Of a stretch of DNA of 7,767 nucleotides, positions 5,673 to 7,767 are shown piece by piece; within the stretch, counting starts at the first letter, position 1, and every line of letters starts with the position of its first letter. The stretch is from NCBI GenBank assembly GCA_001817805.1, contig MHJB01000034.1:11318-19084 (forward strand), given 5' to 3'. Origin of the DNA: Candidatus Colwellbacteria bacterium RIFCSPLOWO2_12_FULL_43_11 (lineage in GTDB: Bacteria; Patescibacteriota; Minisyncoccia; UBA6257; Colwellbacteraceae). The notes under the pieces are model-generated. The model was not told the origin of the DNA and searched no databases. It was given only the letters and a program-made list of their open reading frames with translations. The position numbers and the translations under genes are program-made.

Positions 5673-6160
5673 TTTATATCAAAAGCGCCCTGCCTAATCC
5701 TACTGGGCCCGATGCCGAAGGCGAGTGGATTAGATTATTTAACGACGGAACTACAGACGCGAGTCTTAAGAGCTGGGTGATAAAAGATACAAGCGGAAAG
5801 AAGTTTATTTTTGGAGGCGACACCATAAAGTCCGGAGAAGAGCTGCAGTTAAATTATAGCGATACCAAGCTCTCTTTAAATAACGGCGCAGAGACCCTGA
5901 CTCTTTACGATGACAAGGGCACAGAGATTGATAGGCTTCAATACGCTTCGGCTTCCGAGGGAGAAACTATTTTAGCTCCGCGCTTTCAGATTATAAAAGA
6001 AATACAAGCCGATTCGGCGTCAGCTTTAAATCAAATTACCTCGAGTAAGATTATTGGTGGAAATTATGAACTGTGGCCACTTTTATTGGGTCTGATTTTG
6101 GCGATACTGGCCGGATTTATTGGAGGCGCTTTTTATAAAAGAATCAGGGAAGAATTATGA
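5669..6160 (+). CDS. Lamin-tail-domain (LTD) protein with C-terminal membrane anchor
   Basis: A 163-aa protein with an LTD-like immunoglobulin fold. The pattern ALPNPTGPDAEGEWIRLFN (7-25), LKSWVIKD (33-40), LSLNNGAETLTLYDDKG (68-84) and IDRLQYA (87-93) is typical of bacterial LTDs. One hydrophobic segment follows (about 135-155, starting LWPLLLGLILAILAGF) with a basic tail YKRIREEL. Bacterial LTD proteins are generally exported or surface-associated, but no signal peptide is present: the LTD begins at residue 1, and the frame is closed upstream at 5633-5635 with no other start. A basic C-terminal end would favour an outside N-terminus. It overlaps ruvB by 4 nt and tsaE by 4 nt, so it is probably translationally coupled. 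Its precise function is unknown. Confidence 0.85.
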   Translation: MIYIKSALPNPTGPDAEGEWIRLFNDGTTDASLKSWVIKDTSGKKFIFGGDTIKSGEELQLNYSDTKLSLNNGAETLTLYDDKGTEIDRLQYASASEGETILAPRFQIIKEIQADSASALNQITSSKIIGGNYELWPLLLGLILAILAGFIGGAFYKRIREEL

Positions 6161-6585
6161 GAATGATTTCCAATAGCCCCCGCACTACTGCGGCAATTGC
6201 GAGAGTGCTGGCCAAAGAAGTCTTTAAAGCCAAGTCCCTGGTGGTACTCGGCTTAGTTGGAGAGCTTGGAGCCGGCAAAACAACCTTTATTAAAGCCTTT
6301 ATTAAAGGCTTGGGCTCAAAAAAGAAAGTTACGAGCCCAACATTTATTATTCTAAGAAGACTGCCTCTTAACGCGAAAAGAGATATCTATCACATAGACG
6401 CTTACCGGGTTAAATCAAAAGATTTGCTGCAACTGGGGCTAAAGGAGGTTATGACCAGACGCAATATAGTTTTGGTTGAATGGGCCGAGAGAGTTAAAAA
6501 AGTTTTGCCTAAAAACACTATTTGGTTAAAATTGGAACACGGCAACAATAAGAATGAAAGATACATTACTATTAATCGACGCTAA
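6157..6585 (+). CDS. tsaE: tRNA t6A37 modification ATPase TsaE
   Basis: TsaE (YjeE) is the P-loop ATPase that works with TsaB and TsaD to make threonylcarbamoyladenosine at position 37 of ANN-decoding tRNAs. The protein has 142 aa, usual for the family. Seen are Walker A GELGAGKT (35-42), the switch-like VTSPTF (58-63), YHIDAYR (78-84) and the conserved VEWAER (107-112). ATG 6157 overlaps the LTD stop codon (ATGA), with AGGGA 8 nt upstream as a plausible ribosome-binding site; ATG 6163 is a possible alternative. Its 3' end overlaps the exonuclease gene by 32 nt. No tsaB, tsaC or tsaD is in the window. Confidence 0.95.
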   Translation: MRMISNSPRTTAAIARVLAKEVFKAKSLVVLGLVGELGAGKTTFIKAFIKGLGSKKKVTSPTFIILRRLPLNAKRDIYHIDAYRVKSKDLLQLGLKEVMTRRNIVLVEWAERVKKVLPKNTIWLKLEHGNNKNERYITINRR

Positions 6586-7450
6586 TTCTCTTATCCACCG
6601 GGCTTACCACGCCTTGCCGCCTTTTACTTCAAAAAACGGCAAACCGGCAGGAGCTCTTTATGGAGTCTCCAGTATTTTATTGAATATTTTTAGAGACGGA
6701 CTTGATGGTGTAAAACCAAGTTACATCATAGCCGCCTTTGATACGCCGGAACCTACTTTTAGGGATAAAGAGTACAAAGACTATAAAGCGACCCGTGCCA
6801 AAACAGAAGACGACCTTATTTCTCAACTTAAAGAGTCACAAAATTTAATAAGAGCCTTTGGTATTAAGACAATTGAACTTCCCGGCTGGGAAGCGGACGA
6901 TATTATCGCTACGCTTGCCGAAAAATTTAAGCGGAGCGAATCAATAGAAAAAATAATGATTTTCTCGGGGGACTTGGATAGCCTCCAAGTAGTTGATGGG
7001 AATAAAGTTGTTTCCGTTGTTCCTCAAAAAGGCATAACGAACACCACGACCTATAACGAAGAGGGCGTTATGGGAAGATTTGGCGTTCTGCCTGTCGCCG
7101 TCGCCGATTATAAGGGGCTCGTTGGAGATAAATCGGATAATATTCCTGGCGTTCCCGGTATTGGGCCCAAGACGGCCTCAGCCCTAATAAATAAATTCGG
7201 CACACTAGAAGCGGCTTACGAAGAACTGGAAAGTATGGGTTTATCGGACCTCAAACTCCAGGCCAAGCTCAAGGACCATAAAGAACAAGCCTTGATGTCT
7301 AAAAGACTCGCTCTTCTTGATAGGCAGGCTCCTATTGAAGTAACTCTTAAAGACTTGGGCGAACCGATTGATTTAAAAGGAGCCTCAGTCCTTAGCTACT
7401 TGGAGGAACTAGGATTTAAAAGTTTAATAGAAAGGCTAGGCAAGCTATAA
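6554..7450 (+). CDS. Free-standing 5'-3' exonuclease (PolA N-terminal domain type)
   Basis: A flap endonuclease/5'-3' exonuclease equivalent to the N-terminal domain of DNA polymerase I; it removes RNA primers and flaps in replication and repair. The protein has 298 aa, the size of that domain alone, and ends with TAA, so no polymerase domain follows. Metal-binding acids are in place: Asp9 (LLIDANSLIHRAYHA), Asp63 (AFDTPEPTFR), the EADD group (113-116), Asp140/Asp142 (SGDLDSL), and Asp192/Asp195 in the helix-hairpin-helix stretch VGDKSDNIPGVPGIGPKTA (190-208). ATG 6554 is the only usable start because the first strand with Asp9 follows immediately. It begins 32 nt before the tsaE stop in a different frame, with no clear Shine-Dalgarno site. 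Either a separate polymerase partner or a full polA elsewhere is expected. Confidence 0.95.
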   Translation: MKDTLLLIDANSLIHRAYHALPPFTSKNGKPAGALYGVSSILLNIFRDGLDGVKPSYIIAAFDTPEPTFRDKEYKDYKATRAKTEDDLISQLKESQNLIRAFGIKTIELPGWEADDIIATLAEKFKRSESIEKIMIFSGDLDSLQVVDGNKVVSVVPQKGITNTTTYNEEGVMGRFGVLPVAVADYKGLVGDKSDNIPGVPGIGPKTASALINKFGTLEAAYEELESMGLSDLKLQAKLKDHKEQALMSKRLALLDRQAPIEVTLKDLGEPIDLKGASVLSYLEELGFKSLIERLGKL

Positions 7451-7459
7451 TAATAAGCA

Positions 7460-7767
7460 ATGCCGAAGAGTGTTAGAAAGTTTTTTTCCGATTTGATGTT
7501 GCCGGAGATGAGATCTCTTTGGTTGTTTTTAGTCCTAGTTGTCATATTATTATTTATTGACTACTTTTCCTTTCCCGTTTCTTGGCTGGTTAAACCCATT
7601 ACCTTTCTGGTTCTGGGAGTTCTTATTCTTTGGAATAATTTGAAGACAGCCAGGTCAAAAGAAGAAATCAAAAATAGTTCCGGAAGATTGAATGATGTAG
7701 TGGCTAACCTGAGCGACGGCATCATAGCTTACGATACCAGTTTCAAAGTGCTGGTGGTAAACAAGGC
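7460..7767 (+). CDS. Membrane PAS-domain sensor, probably a histidine kinase (N-terminal part only)
   Basis: The first 102 residues are in the window. A basic start (MPKSVRKFF) is followed by two hydrophobic segments (about 19-36 and 43-58) with a very short outside loop, a linker, and the beginning of a PAS domain (LNDVVANLSDGIIAYDTSFKVLVVN, written here as residues 77-101). The layout is typical of small sensor histidine kinases with little or no external sensing domain. The kinase core lies beyond the edge, so a PAS-containing enzyme of another class cannot be excluded. The ATG is 9 nt after the exonuclease stop, so it probably belongs to the ruvB operon. No Shine-Dalgarno site is obvious. 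Confidence 0.75.
   Translation, partial: MPKSVRKFFSDLMLPEMRSLWLFLVLVVILLFIDYFSFPVSWLVKPITFLVLGVLILWNNLKTARSKEEIKNSSGRLNDVVANLSDGIIAYDTSFKVLVVNK

Noticed and set aside
5669..6160. TGA recoded as glycine (code 25)
   Set aside because: ruvB and the LTD gene both end properly at TGA in ATGA overlaps with the next gene; reading through would add non-family tails.
1..7767. CRISPR array, transposon, tRNA, rRNA, toxin-antitoxin or phage defence genes
   Set aside because: No spaced repeats, transposase motifs, cloverleaf-like segments, or defence-type domains were seen in any frame.

Overview
The window looks like a chromosomal stretch of a Candidate Phyla Radiation (Patescibacteria) bacterium, most probably Parcubacteria-like. 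This placement is inferred from gene style, not from a marker tree. The clues are very tight packing (ATGA overlaps, a 32-nt overlap), shortened versions of universal proteins (a YebC lacking its inserted domain, a free-standing PolA-type 5'-3' exonuclease), a small lamin-tail-domain (LTD) protein, a GspE/PilB-type ATPase, and promoter-proximal genes without Shine-Dalgarno sites. TGA ends ruvB and the LTD gene at clean ATGA junctions, so the TGA=Gly code of Gracilibacteria/Absconditabacteria does not apply.

Layout. Positions 1-1175 (minus): N-terminal two thirds of a class A penicillin-binding protein (PBP), cut by the window edge, with a good promoter just upstream. Positions 1250-1469 (minus): a 55-residue, extremely acidic small protein that has its own promoter(s) and a strong intrinsic terminator. 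Positions 1627-2698 (minus): yebC followed by ruvC, separated by a 16-bp hairpin that buries the likely ruvC start. Positions 2769-4445 (plus): a GspE/PilB pilus or secretion ATPase, divergent from yebC. Positions 4444-4601: a stretch with the signature of a structured non-coding RNA, best read on the minus strand (promoter, long closing stem, U-tract). Positions 4638-7767 (plus): an operon of ruvB, LTD membrane protein, tsaE, 5'-3' exonuclease and the start of a PAS-domain membrane sensor, with junctions of -4, -4, -32 and +9 nt.

How the genes fit together. RuvC (resolvase) and RuvB (branch-migration motor) flank the ATPase gene; ruvA is not in the window. The exonuclease adds primer removal and repair. 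TsaE serves t6A tRNA modification and YebC translation or gene regulation. The PBP, LTD protein, pilus ATPase and PAS sensor belong to the cell envelope.

Most of the window is ordinary housekeeping content. The parts that ordinary annotation does not explain are the candidate RNA at 4444-4601, the yebC-ruvC hairpin at 2098-2173, the acidic mini-gene, and the repeated placement of -10-like boxes immediately before start codons, which suggests leaderless or near-leaderless mRNAs. I found no CRISPR array, transposase, tRNA, rRNA or clear defence system.
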